From Acidobacteriota bacterium (GTDB lineage: Bacteria > Actinomycetota > Acidimicrobiia > Acidimicrobiales > UBA8190): 6,224 bases of DNA. Where the stretch lies: positions 1-6,224 of the forward strand of contig JAGWNV010000160.1 of NCBI GenBank assembly GCA_028872975.1, given 5' to 3'. The notes under the pieces were generated by a model. It was not told where the DNA came from. It worked only from the letters and a program-made list of their open reading frames with translations, and made no database searches. Of this stretch, positions 1 through 6,048 are shown in pieces. Each line of letters starts with the position of its first letter. Position 1 is the first letter of the stretch. A program made the position numbers and the translations under genes.

Positions 1-657
1 AAGTTGACCCCCGACGCCGGAGCCGACGTAGTGGCCCTCGTGAAGGGCAGGGCCATGTTCGTGGCCGAGGAGGCCATCAAGGCGAAGGGCCCGGAGGAGT
101 CGCAGGCCGCCTACGAGGCCGACGCCCTCGTGGCACTCGTCACCGGCGACGTCCGCCTGGACACCTTCCAGGGGCTCACCGGTGGGCGGCGCAGGTCCCC
201 CGGCGTCGTCTACCACGTGAACGTCGAGTCGATCCGTCGCGGCCGCCTCGAGCCCGGTGAGGTCTGCGAGGTGCCCGGCGTCGGGGTCGTGCCGCTCGCC
301 GTGCTGGAGGACGTGGTCGGCGACGCCACCGCCAAGCTTGTCATCAAGGACGGGGTCGACGTGAGAACCGTCTGCCACATCGGCCGCACCGTGCCGGCCG
401 CTGTCGAGACCGCCCTCGAGGCCAGGGACCCGGTCTGCGTGATCCCGGGGTGCGACGTGGCAGTCAGCCTGGAGATCGACCACTGGAAGATCCCCTTCGC
501 CAAGGGCGGGCCGACGGTGATCTGGAACCTGGCCCGGATCTGCCGGTTCCATCACCAGATGAAGACCTACGAGGGCTACGAGTTGCGGGGCGGGCCAGGC
601 CAGTGGGAGTGGATCGCACCGGCGGCTCCGGACGAAGGGCTCGCCGCGGGGCCGTAG
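1..657 (+). CDS. DUF222 / HNH endonuclease domain protein (13E12-repeat type), 5'-truncated by the window edge
   Basis: The reading frame is open from the first base, so this is the C-terminal part (about 218 codons) of a longer protein; the TTG at 4 is not taken as a true start. The end carries a complete HNH nuclease module: a Cys pair (codons at 436 and 451, CVIPGC), the Asp-His pair at 478-483, the Asn at 526 in a WNL context, then C-x2-HH (541, 550, 553) followed by a Lys at 562. The Cys residues probably bind a structural zinc, while the His/Asn/His set would hold the catalytic metal. The preceding residues (VDVRTVCHIGRTVP, then ALEARDP) match the usual linker between DUF222 and HNH in actinobacterial proteins. 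Such proteins occur in many copies in actinobacterial genomes and their role is largely unknown; nuclease activity here is inferred from the motif. The stop lies 10 bases before the first possible ilvD start. The family call is confident, the function is not. Confidence 0.85.
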   Translation, partial: KLTPDAGADVVALVKGRAMFVAEEAIKAKGPEESQAAYEADALVALVTGDVRLDTFQGLTGGRRRSPGVVYHVNVESIRRGRLEPGEVCEVPGVGVVPLAVLEDVVGDATAKLVIKDGVDVRTVCHIGRTVPAAVETALEARDPVCVIPGCDVAVSLEIDHWKIPFAKGGPTVIWNLARICRFHHQMKTYEGYELRGGPGQWEWIAPAAPDEGLAAGP

Positions 658-660
658 TCT
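655..660 (+). promoter_or_regulatory. Candidate -10 element (TAGTCT) for ilvD
   Basis: TAGTCT fits the TAnnnT pattern of actinobacterial sigma-70-type -10 boxes and overlaps the stop codon of the HNH gene. A start point about 7 bases downstream would fall at 667-668, on the A of the first possible ilvD ATG. No convincing -35 hexamer lies 16-18 bases upstream (the bases there read about ACGAAG). No Shine-Dalgarno sequence precedes that ATG, which would suit a leaderless message. A six-base match is weak evidence on its own. Confidence 0.25.
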
Positions 661-667
661 GGCGGCC

Positions 668-2383
668 ATGCCCGACCGCCAGGAGGGGACAGCCGGTCAC
701 GCAGGTCCCCATGGGATGAAGATCCGCAGCTACGAGGTCACCGACGGGCCTGCCCGCGCCCCGGCGCGGGCGATGCTGCGCGCCATCGGGATGTCCGACG
801 ACGACTGGGAGAAGCCCCAGGTGGCGGTGGCGTCCTCGTGGAACGAGGTGACGCCCTGCAACCTGCCCCTCGACGTGCTGGCCGACCACGCCAAGGAAGG
901 GGTCCGGGAGGCGGGAGGATTCCCCATCGAGTTCGTGACCATCGCCGTCTCGGACGGGATCTCGATGGGCCACGAGGGGATGCGAGCGTCGCTCGTGTCT
1001 CGTGAGATCATCGCCGACTCGGTCGAGACGATGATGCATGCCGAGCGGTTCGACGGGCTCGTGACCCTGGCCGGCTGCGACAAGTCGCTGCCGGGGATGC
1101 TCATGGCGGCGGCCCGCCTCGACCTCCCCTCGGTGTTCCTCTACGGCGGGACGATCCTCCCCGGAGAGGCAGGCGGCCAGGTCCTCGACATCGTGAGCGT
1201 CTTCGAGGCGGTCGGGGCCCACGCCACGGGGGCGCTGACCGACGCCGAGCTCTCGCTGATCGAGCACCATGCCTGCCCCACCGCCGGGTCCTGCGCGGGC
1301 ATGTTCACGGCCAACACCATGTCGAGCGTGGCCGAGGCTCTCGGCATGTCGCTCCCCGGCTCGGCCAGCCCACCCGCAGTGGACGCCAGGCGTCAGGCCT
1401 TCGCCACCGCCTCGGGCCGGGCCGTCGTCGACCTGCTCGCCCAGGGCATCAGGCCCCGGCAGATCATGACGAAGGATGCCTTCGAGAACGCCATCGCCGT
1501 GGTGATGGCCCTCGGAGGCTCGACGAACGCGGTCCTGCACCTCCTCGCCATCGCCCACGAGGCGCGGGTCGACCTGAGGCTCGAGGACTTCAACAAGGTG
1601 GCGGCCAGGGTCCCGCACATCGCCGATACGAAACCGCACGGCCGGTTCCACATGACCGACGTCGACCGGATCGGCGGCGTGGCGGTGGTCATGCGGGCCC
1701 TGCTCGAGGCAGGCCTCCTCCACGGCGACTGCCTGACTGTGACGGGGAGGACGACCGCCGAGAACCTCGCCGACCTCGACCCACCCGGGCCCGACGGTGA
1801 GGTCGTCCGGCCCCTCGGGTCGCCCATCCACACGACCGGCGGCATCGCCGTGCTCCACGGCTCCCTCGCCCCCCAGGGATCGGTGGTGAAGGTGGCCGGC
1901 ATCGACACCGCCCACTTCGAGGGCACGGCCCGGGTCTTCGACGGGGAGCAGGCCGCGCTCGAGGCCATCCTGGCCGGCACCATCGAGCCGGGCACGGTCG
2001 TGGTCATCCGCTACGAGGGGCCGAAGGGCGGCCCCGGCATGCGGGAGATGCTGGCCGTCACCGGCGCCATGAAGGGGGCGGGGCGGGGGGCGGACTGCGC
2101 CCTCGTGACCGACGGGCGGTTCTCGGGGGGCACCCACGGCTACTGCGTCGGCCACGTGGCCCCCGAGGCCGTCGACGGGGGGCCGATCGCGCTCGTCGAG
2201 GACGGTGACCGGATCGTGATCGACGTGGACCTGCTCGGGATCGACCTCGAGGTCGCCGCCGAGGAGCTCGAACGGCGGCGGTCGCAGTGGAAGGTGCCCG
2301 AGCCCCGGTACACGACAGGGGTCCTCGCCAAGTACGCCCGCCTCGTGACCGGCGCCGAGCGGGGGGCGGTCACGGAGCCCTGA
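668..2383 (+). CDS. ilvD: Dihydroxyacid dehydratase (IlvD)
   Basis: IlvD dehydrates 2,3-dihydroxyisovalerate and 2,3-dihydroxy-3-methylvalerate to the 2-keto acids that precede valine/leucine and isoleucine; it is a cytoplasmic iron-sulfur enzyme of the IlvD/Edd family. The 571 residues match the usual length of about 560-615. Visible family marks, numbered from the ATG at 668, are the three cluster cysteines C64 (TPCN), C137 (AGCDKS) and C209 (CPTAGSCAGM), the signature K139 in CDKS (carbamylated in known structures), and S486 in TDGRFSGG, the likely catalytic base. The order and spacing resemble the mycobacterial [2Fe-2S] enzyme. The start is uncertain. The ATG at 668 has no Shine-Dalgarno but sits under a possible -10 box. 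The ATG at 716 (MKIRSYEVTDG) lines up better with the N-termini of relatives, and the 15 codons between the two ATGs have noticeably lower third-position GC than the rest. AGGT at 703-706 could serve the 716 start. The gene lies upstream of, and apart from, the ilvBNC leader. Confidence 0.97.
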   Translation: MPDRQEGTAGHAGPHGMKIRSYEVTDGPARAPARAMLRAIGMSDDDWEKPQVAVASSWNEVTPCNLPLDVLADHAKEGVREAGGFPIEFVTIAVSDGISMGHEGMRASLVSREIIADSVETMMHAERFDGLVTLAGCDKSLPGMLMAAARLDLPSVFLYGGTILPGEAGGQVLDIVSVFEAVGAHATGALTDAELSLIEHHACPTAGSCAGMFTANTMSSVAEALGMSLPGSASPPAVDARRQAFATASGRAVVDLLAQGIRPRQIMTKDAFENAIAVVMALGGSTNAVLHLLAIAHEARVDLRLEDFNKVAARVPHIADTKPHGRFHMTDVDRIGGVAVVMRALLEAGLLHGDCLTVTGRTTAENLADLDPPGPDGEVVRPLGSPIHTTGGIAVLHGSLAPQGSVVKVAGIDTAHFEGTARVFDGEQAALEAILAGTIEPGTVVVIRYEGPKGGPGMREMLAVTGAMKGAGRGADCALVTDGRFSGGTHGYCVGHVAPEAVDGGPIALVEDGDRIVIDVDLLGIDLEVAAEELERRRSQWKVPEPRYTTGVLAKYARLVTGAERGAVTEP

Positions 2384-2393
2384 GGGCCGGGGA

Positions 2394-2420
2394 ACCCGAC
2401 CCGTCCGTGGGACCCGACCC
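2394..2420 (+). repeat. 9-bp direct repeat ACCCGACCC, two copies 18 bp apart
   Basis: The copies lie at 2394-2402 and 2412-2420, just after the ilvD stop and upstream of both candidate promoter elements for the ilvB leader. An 18-bp period is not a whole number of helical turns. The stretch is C-rich in a high-GC background, so chance is a serious alternative. If real, it could be an operator for a regulator of the downstream promoter. No known regulator site is recognised. Confidence 0.25.
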
Positions 2421-2441
2421 CCGGTACAGTCGTGGCCGCCC

Positions 2442-2470
2442 TTGCCGGGCCCGGTCAGGCGTGGCAAGAT
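2442..2470 (+). promoter_or_regulatory. Candidate promoter for the ilvB leader/ilvBNC transcript
   Basis: TTGCCG (2442-2447; 4 of 6 bases of TTGACA) and CAAGAT (2465-2470; 3 of 6 of TATAAT) are separated by exactly 17 bases. The predicted start point is near 2477, only about 3 bases before the leader-peptide ATG at 2480, which would make the leader message essentially leaderless. There is no Shine-Dalgarno before that ATG, which agrees. A second candidate -10, TACAGT at 2425-2430 (fits TAnnnT), would start the message near 2437 with about 43 bases of 5' UTR. Neither match is strong alone. The placement relative to the leader peptide is the main argument. Confidence 0.4.
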
Positions 2471-2479
2471 GACGGCTCG

Positions 2480-2518
2480 ATGTCCGCCACCACCACCCTT
2501 CTCGTAGTCCTGACGTAG
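2480..2518 (+). CDS. ilvB leader peptide (MSATTTLLVVLT), attenuator control ORF
   Basis: This 12-codon ORF runs from ATG at 2480 to TAG at 2516-2518 and encodes MSATTTLLVVLT. Five consecutive codons (ctt ctc gta gtc ctg, 2498-2512) specify Leu-Leu-Val-Val-Leu, end products of the pathway encoded just downstream, and they follow three Thr codons; threonine is the precursor of isoleucine. Short peptides with runs of regulatory residues ahead of ilv operons are the sensing part of ribosome-mediated attenuators, known for enterobacterial ilv operons and reported for actinobacterial ilvB and leuA. Two hairpins follow directly, as this model requires. The peptide itself probably has no function; ribosome stalling at uncharged Leu or Val tRNA would be the signal. 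Isoleucine codons are absent, so sensing would be for Leu/Val. No ribosome binding site is visible, and a near-leaderless start is inferred. The ORF is too short to be certain without comparison. Confidence 0.75.
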   Translation: MSATTTLLVVLT

Positions 2519-2547
2519 CGCACGCGCTCCCTCGCGACCGCGTGCGC
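2518..2547 (+). promoter_or_regulatory. Leader hairpin overlapping the leader-peptide stop codon (attenuator stem 1:2)
   Basis: GCGCACGCG (2518-2526) pairs perfectly with CGCGTGCGC (2539-2547), a 9-bp all-Watson-Crick stem with a 12-base loop (2527-2538). The 5' arm begins at the last base of the leader TAG. A ribosome held on the Leu/Val codons would cover roughly this arm and prevent the stem, while one that finishes and leaves would let it form. That is the behaviour expected of the first switch of an attenuator. The stem ends two bases before the terminator-like hairpin. Pairing is seen in the sequence; the switching role is inferred. Confidence 0.65.
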
Positions 2548-2549
2548 CC

Positions 2550-2580
2550 ACGACCTCCCAGCCGGGAGGTCGTTTCAATT
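2550..2580 (+). terminator. Terminator-like hairpin in the ilvB leader (attenuator)
   Basis: ACGACCTCCC (2550-2559) and GGGAGGTCGT (2564-2573) form a perfect 10-bp stem with the four-base loop AGCC. The tract after it, TTCAATT (2574-2580), is the only T/A-rich stretch in the leader, which makes an intrinsic terminator plausible although the U-run is interrupted. It lies 31 bases beyond the leader-peptide stop codon and 91 bases before the ilvB start codon. Premature termination here would shut off ilvB, ilvN, ilvC and probably the tldD-like gene when branched-chain amino acids are plentiful. Confidence 0.75.
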
Positions 2581-2656
2581 CCGGGGCCCGGACGGGCCAG
2601 TGCCACGGCCAGACGACCGACCGACGAACCAGCGAGACCACGGAGAGAAGAGAACC

Positions 2657-2662
2657 GAGGAG
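2657..2662 (+). promoter_or_regulatory. Ribosome binding site of ilvB, unusually close to the start
   Basis: GAGGAG is the nearest Shine-Dalgarno-like sequence, but it leaves only two bases before the ATG at 2665, shorter than the usual 5-9. A further purine-rich run, GGAGAGAAGAG (2642-2652), lies 12 bases or more upstream of the ATG. The 2665 start is kept because the protein (MQLTGAQAL) begins where family members begin. Confidence 0.45.
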
Positions 2663-2664
2663 CC

Positions 2665-4428
2665 ATGCAACTCACCGGAGCCCAGGCACTGATCAAGAGC
2701 CTCGAGATGCAGGGGGTCGAGGTCATCTTCGGCCTGCCCGGCGGGGCCATCCTGCCGGTCTACGACCCCATCCTCGACTCGACCATCCGCCACATCCTCG
2801 TCCGCCACGAGCAAGGCGCCGGTCACGCCGCCGAGGGCTACGCCCATGTCACCGGCCGGCCGGGCGTGGCCATGGTGACGAGCGGGCCGGGGGCGACCAA
2901 CATCGTGACCCCCCTCGCCGACGCGGCGATGGACTCCATCCCCCTCGTGGTCGTGACCGGCCAGGTGGCCACCACCTCGATCGGCACCGACGCCTTCCAG
3001 GAGTGCCCGATCACCGGGGTCACGATGGACATCACCAAGCACAACTGGCTGGTGACCGACGCCCAGGACATCCCGAGGGTGGTGGCCGAGGCCTTCCACG
3101 TCGCCACCACCGGCCGGCCGGGGCCGGTCCTCATCGACGTGCCCAAGGACGTCTCCAACAGCCAGATGGACTGGTACTGGCCATCCTCCCTCGCCGACCT
3201 CGACCTGCCGGGGTACCACCCCCGGACGAGGGGTGACGAGGAGGCCGTCAGGGCCGCCGCCGAACTGATCCTCCGGGCCGAGCGTCCCGTCATCTACGCC
3301 GGCGGGGGGATCCTGAAGGCCCGGGCCGCCGAGGCGCTCCGGGCCCTCGCCGAGCGGACCGGTGTCCCCGTCGTCACCACCCTCATGGCCCGGGGGGCCT
3401 TCCCCGACTCCCACCCCCTCTGTCTGGGCATGCCGGGCATGCACGGGAACTACACGGCCGTCACCGCCATGCAGAGGAGCGACCTCCTCGTGGCCCTGGG
3501 CAGCCGGTTCGACGACCGGGTCACCGGCAAGGTGGCCGCCTTCGCGCCCGAGGCCAAGATCGTCCACGTCGACATCGATCCGGCCGAGCTCGGCAAGGTT
3601 CGGCAGGCGGACGTGGCCATCGCCGGCGACTGCAAGGCCGTCATCGAGGAGCTCCTCGTCGCCCTCGAGTCCCTCGGTCTCGGCGCCGGCGGCTTGGCGG
3701 CGCCAGGATCGCCGGCCGCCGGCCGTCCCGACCTCGGCACCTGGATGGCCCAGCTCCGGAGCTGGCAGGACCAGTTCCCTCTCCGGTACGACCAGGAAGA
3801 GGGCGGGGCCCTCAAGCCTCAGTACGTGGTCGAGGCTCTTCGGGAGGCCACACCCGACGACACGATCGTCGTGGCCGGGGTGGGTCAGCACCAGATGTGG
3901 GCGTCGCAGTACTGGCGGTTCGACCACCCCTACACCTGGGTGAACTCCGGAGGCGCCGGGACGATGGGGTTCGCCGTCCCGGCCGCCATCGGGGCCAAGG
4001 TCGGCCGGCCTGACAAGATGGTCTGGGCCATCGACGGGGACGGCTGCTTCCAGATGACCGCCCAGGAGCTCGTCACCGCTTCCGCCGAGCGGATCCCCGT
4101 CAAGGTCGCCATCTTGAACAACGCGTACCTCGGGATGGTCCGGCAGTGGCAGGAGCTCTTCTACGAGGAGCGGTACTCCGAGGTGTACCTCTCCCCGGAC
4201 CTCCCCGACTACGTCAAGTGGGCCGAGGCGATGGGCTGCGTCGGGATGCGGGTGGAGTCCCCCGACGACGTCGGCCCCGCCATCGACAAGGCCAACAGCG
4301 TCGACGACCGGCCGGTGGTCATCGACTTCCGGACCGACGCCTTCGAGAAGGTCTATCCGATGGTCCCCGCCGGGGCTTCCAACGACGACATCATCGTCGG
4401 GCCCACCCAGGGTGAAGGAGGTCGGTGA
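2665..4428 (+). CDS. ilvB: Acetolactate synthase (acetohydroxyacid synthase) large, catalytic subunit
   Basis: This ThDP-dependent enzyme makes 2-acetolactate from two pyruvates, or 2-aceto-2-hydroxybutyrate from pyruvate plus 2-ketobutyrate, the first common step of branched-chain amino acid synthesis. The 587 residues are family-typical. An N-terminal pyrimidine-binding domain carries FGLPGGA (22-28) and the catalytic E49 in RHEQGAGHAAEGYA. Next come GTDAFQE (107-113) and a central domain with GSRFDDRVTG (279-288), part of the FAD-binding region that separates acetolactate synthases from related decarboxylases. A Gly/Ala/Pro-rich linker (about 338-355) leads to the C-terminal domain with the ThDP/Mg motif GDG (458-460) ending in NN (485-486), and W495 in RQWQE lines the substrate channel. 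The in-frame GTG at 2542 would place the start just ahead of the terminator-like hairpin and the stem inside the coding region, so it is rejected. The gene ends in TGATG with ilvN and sits behind the attenuator-like leader. Confidence 0.97.
   Translation: MQLTGAQALIKSLEMQGVEVIFGLPGGAILPVYDPILDSTIRHILVRHEQGAGHAAEGYAHVTGRPGVAMVTSGPGATNIVTPLADAAMDSIPLVVVTGQVATTSIGTDAFQECPITGVTMDITKHNWLVTDAQDIPRVVAEAFHVATTGRPGPVLIDVPKDVSNSQMDWYWPSSLADLDLPGYHPRTRGDEEAVRAAAELILRAERPVIYAGGGILKARAAEALRALAERTGVPVVTTLMARGAFPDSHPLCLGMPGMHGNYTAVTAMQRSDLLVALGSRFDDRVTGKVAAFAPEAKIVHVDIDPAELGKVRQADVAIAGDCKAVIEELLVALESLGLGAGGLAAPGSPAAGRPDLGTWMAQLRSWQDQFPLRYDQEEGGALKPQYVVEALREATPDDTIVVAGVGQHQMWASQYWRFDHPYTWVNSGGAGTMGFAVPAAIGAKVGRPDKMVWAIDGDGCFQMTAQELVTASAERIPVKVAILNNAYLGMVRQWQELFYEERYSEVYLSPDLPDYVKWAEAMGCVGMRVESPDDVGPAIDKANSVDDRPVVIDFRTDAFEKVYPMVPAGASNDDIIVGPTQGEGGR
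4414..4422 (+). promoter_or_regulatory. Strong ribosome binding site of ilvN, inside the end of ilvB
   Basis: GAAGGAGGT is a near-perfect match to the 16S rRNA tail and ends five bases before the ATG at 4428. It favours that ATG over the adjacent in-frame GTG at 4425. It is the best Shine-Dalgarno in the window and fits the need for ample small subunit relative to the weakly initiated ilvB. Confidence 0.85.
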
Positions 4429-5021
4429 TGCCCACCGGGACATCGGGGCGGTCCCCGGCGACGGCGGTCCGGCACCACATCGTGACCGTGGTCGTCGAGA
4501 ACAAGGCGGGCGTGCTGGCCCGGGTGGCGAGCCTCTTCTCCCGGCGGGGGTTCAACATCTTCTCCCTTGCGGTCGCCCCCACCGACGACGAGAGGTTCAG
4601 CCGGATCACGATCGTGGTCGACGTGGAGTCGGCCCCCCTCGAGCAGATCATCCGTCAGCTGGACAAGCTCGTGAACGTCGTGACCATCTCCGAGCTCGCC
4701 CCCGAGGAGGCCACCGAGCGGGAGCTGCTCCTGGCGACGGTGCAGGCCGGCGCCGAGGAGCGGGGGCAGGTCATCCAGCTCGTCGGGGTCTTCGAAGGCA
4801 GGATCGTCGACGTCGGCCGGGAGGAGATGACGATCATGCTGGCCGGAGCCCCCAGCAAGATCGACGACTTCGAGAACCTCATCCGGCCCTTCGGCATCGT
4901 CGAGCTCCAGCGGACGGGCCGGGTGGCCCTGCCTAAGCTGGAGCGCCGGGCCGGCCGGCTCCGGAGCGTCACCGGGGGTGCCGGCACCGACGGCGACCCC
5001 ACGATCCACGAGGCAGGGTGA
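4428..5021 (+). CDS. ilvN: Acetolactate synthase small, regulatory subunit
   Basis: IlvN binds the IlvB catalytic subunit, raises its activity and confers valine feedback inhibition. An N-terminal ACT domain (about 15-88) begins RHHIVTVVVENKAGVLARVASLF, and the C-terminal ALS small-subunit domain follows (about 95-170). Residues equivalent to E. coli IlvH N11, G14 and N29, at the valine site, are present as N25, G28 and N43, so valine sensitivity is predicted. At 197 residues it is longer than the common 160-175: there is about a dozen extra polar residues at the N-terminus and a Gly/Asp-rich tail after the conserved VALPKLERR. The motif usually read as FNIESL is FNIFSL here (F45 instead of Glu). 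The start codon overlaps the ilvB stop by one base (TGATG), so translation is coupled. An alternative GTG start at 4425 would add one residue. Confidence 0.96.
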   Translation: MPTGTSGRSPATAVRHHIVTVVVENKAGVLARVASLFSRRGFNIFSLAVAPTDDERFSRITIVVDVESAPLEQIIRQLDKLVNVVTISELAPEEATERELLLATVQAGAEERGQVIQLVGVFEGRIVDVGREEMTIMLAGAPSKIDDFENLIRPFGIVELQRTGRVALPKLERRAGRLRSVTGGAGTDGDPTIHEAG

Positions 5022-5022
5022 G

Positions 5023-6048
5023 ATGGCCAAGCTCTATTACGAATCCGACGCCGATCCGGGGATCATCCAGGGCCGGAAGGTGGCCGTCATCGGCTACGGG
5101 TCCCAGGGCCACGCCCATGCCCTCAACCTGGCCGAGTCGGGCGTCGACGTCCGGGTGGGCCTGCGGCCCGAGTCGTCCTCCCGGCGGAAGGCCGAGGAGG
5201 CCGGGCTCCGGGTGATGGGGGTGGCCGAGGCCGCCGGCGAGGCCGACCTGATCATGCTCCTGTTGCCCGACACCGAGCAGGCGGCCGTCTATGCCGGCGA
5301 GGTGGCCCCGAACCTCCGGGAGGGCGACGCCTTGTTCTTCGCCCACGGGTTCAACATCCGGTTCCGCCAGATCGTGCCCCCCGAAGGCGTTGACGTCGCC
5401 ATGGTGGCGCCGAAGGGGCCGGGGCATCTCGTCCGGCGGACCTATACCGAGGGCGGAGGGGTGCCGTCGCTCGTGGCGGTGGCCCAGGACGCCACGGGGA
5501 AGGCCCACGAGCTCGCCCTCTCCTACGCGTACGCCATCGGTGCCACCCGGGCCGGCGTCCTCGACACCACCTTCGAGGAGGAGACCGAGACGGACCTCTT
5601 CGGCGAGCAGGTCGTCCTCTGCGGGGGCCTCACTTCCCTCGTCCAGGCCGGCTTCGAGACGCTGGTGGCGGCCGGGTACCAGCCCGAGTCCGCCTACTTC
5701 GAGTGCCTCCACGAGCTGAAACTGATCGTGGACCTCATGTACGAGCAGGGGATCGCCGGCATGCGGTACTCGATCTCCGACACGGCCGAGTACGGCGACC
5801 TGACCCGGGGCCCGAAGGTGATCGACGACCACGTCCGGGCCACCATGTCGGCCATCCTCGAGGACATCCGCTCCGGCGCCTTCGCCGAGGAGTGGATCGC
5901 CGAGAACCGGGCCGGCCGGGGGCGGTTCGAAGCGCTCAGGCGAGCTGGGGCCGAGCACCCCATCGAGAAGGTGGGGGTGGAGCTCCGGGCCATGATGCCC
6001 TTCATCACCGCCGGGCGGCAGAGGGTGCAGGACGTATCCGGTGGCTGA
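5023..6048 (+). CDS. ilvC: Ketol-acid reductoisomerase, class I (IlvC)
   Basis: IlvC catalyses Mg-dependent alkyl migration and NAD(P)H reduction of acetohydroxyacids to 2,3-dihydroxyacids, which IlvD then uses. The 341 residues put it in the short class I form. The Rossmann motif is GYGSQGHAHALNL (24-36). The cofactor loop after beta-B reads GLRPESSSRR (46-55); its Arg and Ser residues are typical of a 2'-phosphate pocket, so NADPH preference is inferred. Catalytic and metal residues are all visible: H108 (AHGF), K131 (APKGPGH), D191 and E195 (ETDLFGEQ), E227 and E231 (FECLHE), and S252 for substrate contact. The ATG at 5023 is one base after the ilvN stop and gives the family N-terminus MAKLYYESDAD; an upstream GTG at 4978 would only add residues from the ilvN tail. 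AGG-containing sequence at 5010-5018 is a weak binding site, so coupling to ilvN is likely. The last eight bases overlap the next gene. Confidence 0.98.
   Translation: MAKLYYESDADPGIIQGRKVAVIGYGSQGHAHALNLAESGVDVRVGLRPESSSRRKAEEAGLRVMGVAEAAGEADLIMLLLPDTEQAAVYAGEVAPNLREGDALFFAHGFNIRFRQIVPPEGVDVAMVAPKGPGHLVRRTYTEGGGVPSLVAVAQDATGKAHELALSYAYAIGATRAGVLDTTFEEETETDLFGEQVVLCGGLTSLVQAGFETLVAAGYQPESAYFECLHELKLIVDLMYEQGIAGMRYSISDTAEYGDLTRGPKVIDDHVRATMSAILEDIRSGAFAEEWIAENRAGRGRFEALRRAGAEHPIEKVGVELRAMMPFITAGRQRVQDVSGG

Noticed and set aside
2387..2424. CCGGGG/CCCCGG inverted repeat after ilvD as a terminator
   Set aside because: Only 6 bp with a 26-base interior and no T-run follows; expected by chance in this composition.
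2585..2598. GGCCC-GGAC-GGGCC mini-hairpin downstream of the attenuator
   Set aside because: Five base pairs in a GC-rich stretch, no T-tract and no clear partner in the switch; not enough to call a regulatory element.
464..2641. 725-codon open frame on the minus strand across ilvD and its flanks
   Set aside because: It lies antisense to ilvD, whose cluster cysteines and catalytic motifs are intact. Long antisense frames arise routinely in GC-rich genes, and the translation is low-complexity Gly/Arg/Asp/His-rich with no recognisable domain.
2542..2664. Upstream GTG start adding 41 residues to ilvB
   Set aside because: It starts inside the first leader hairpin and would translate through the terminator-like stem. 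The added residues have no family counterpart, and homologues begin at the ATG at 2665.
2384..2664. T-box riboswitch controlling ilvB
   Set aside because: No T-box consensus (TGGNACCGCG-like) or specifier-loop layout was found; the Leu/Val leader peptide explains the terminator-like hairpin better.
2575..4443. 622-codon open frame on the minus strand across ilvB
   Set aside because: Antisense shadow of ilvB: repetitive Gly/Asp/Val/His-rich translation, no motif, and it would cover the ilvB leader.
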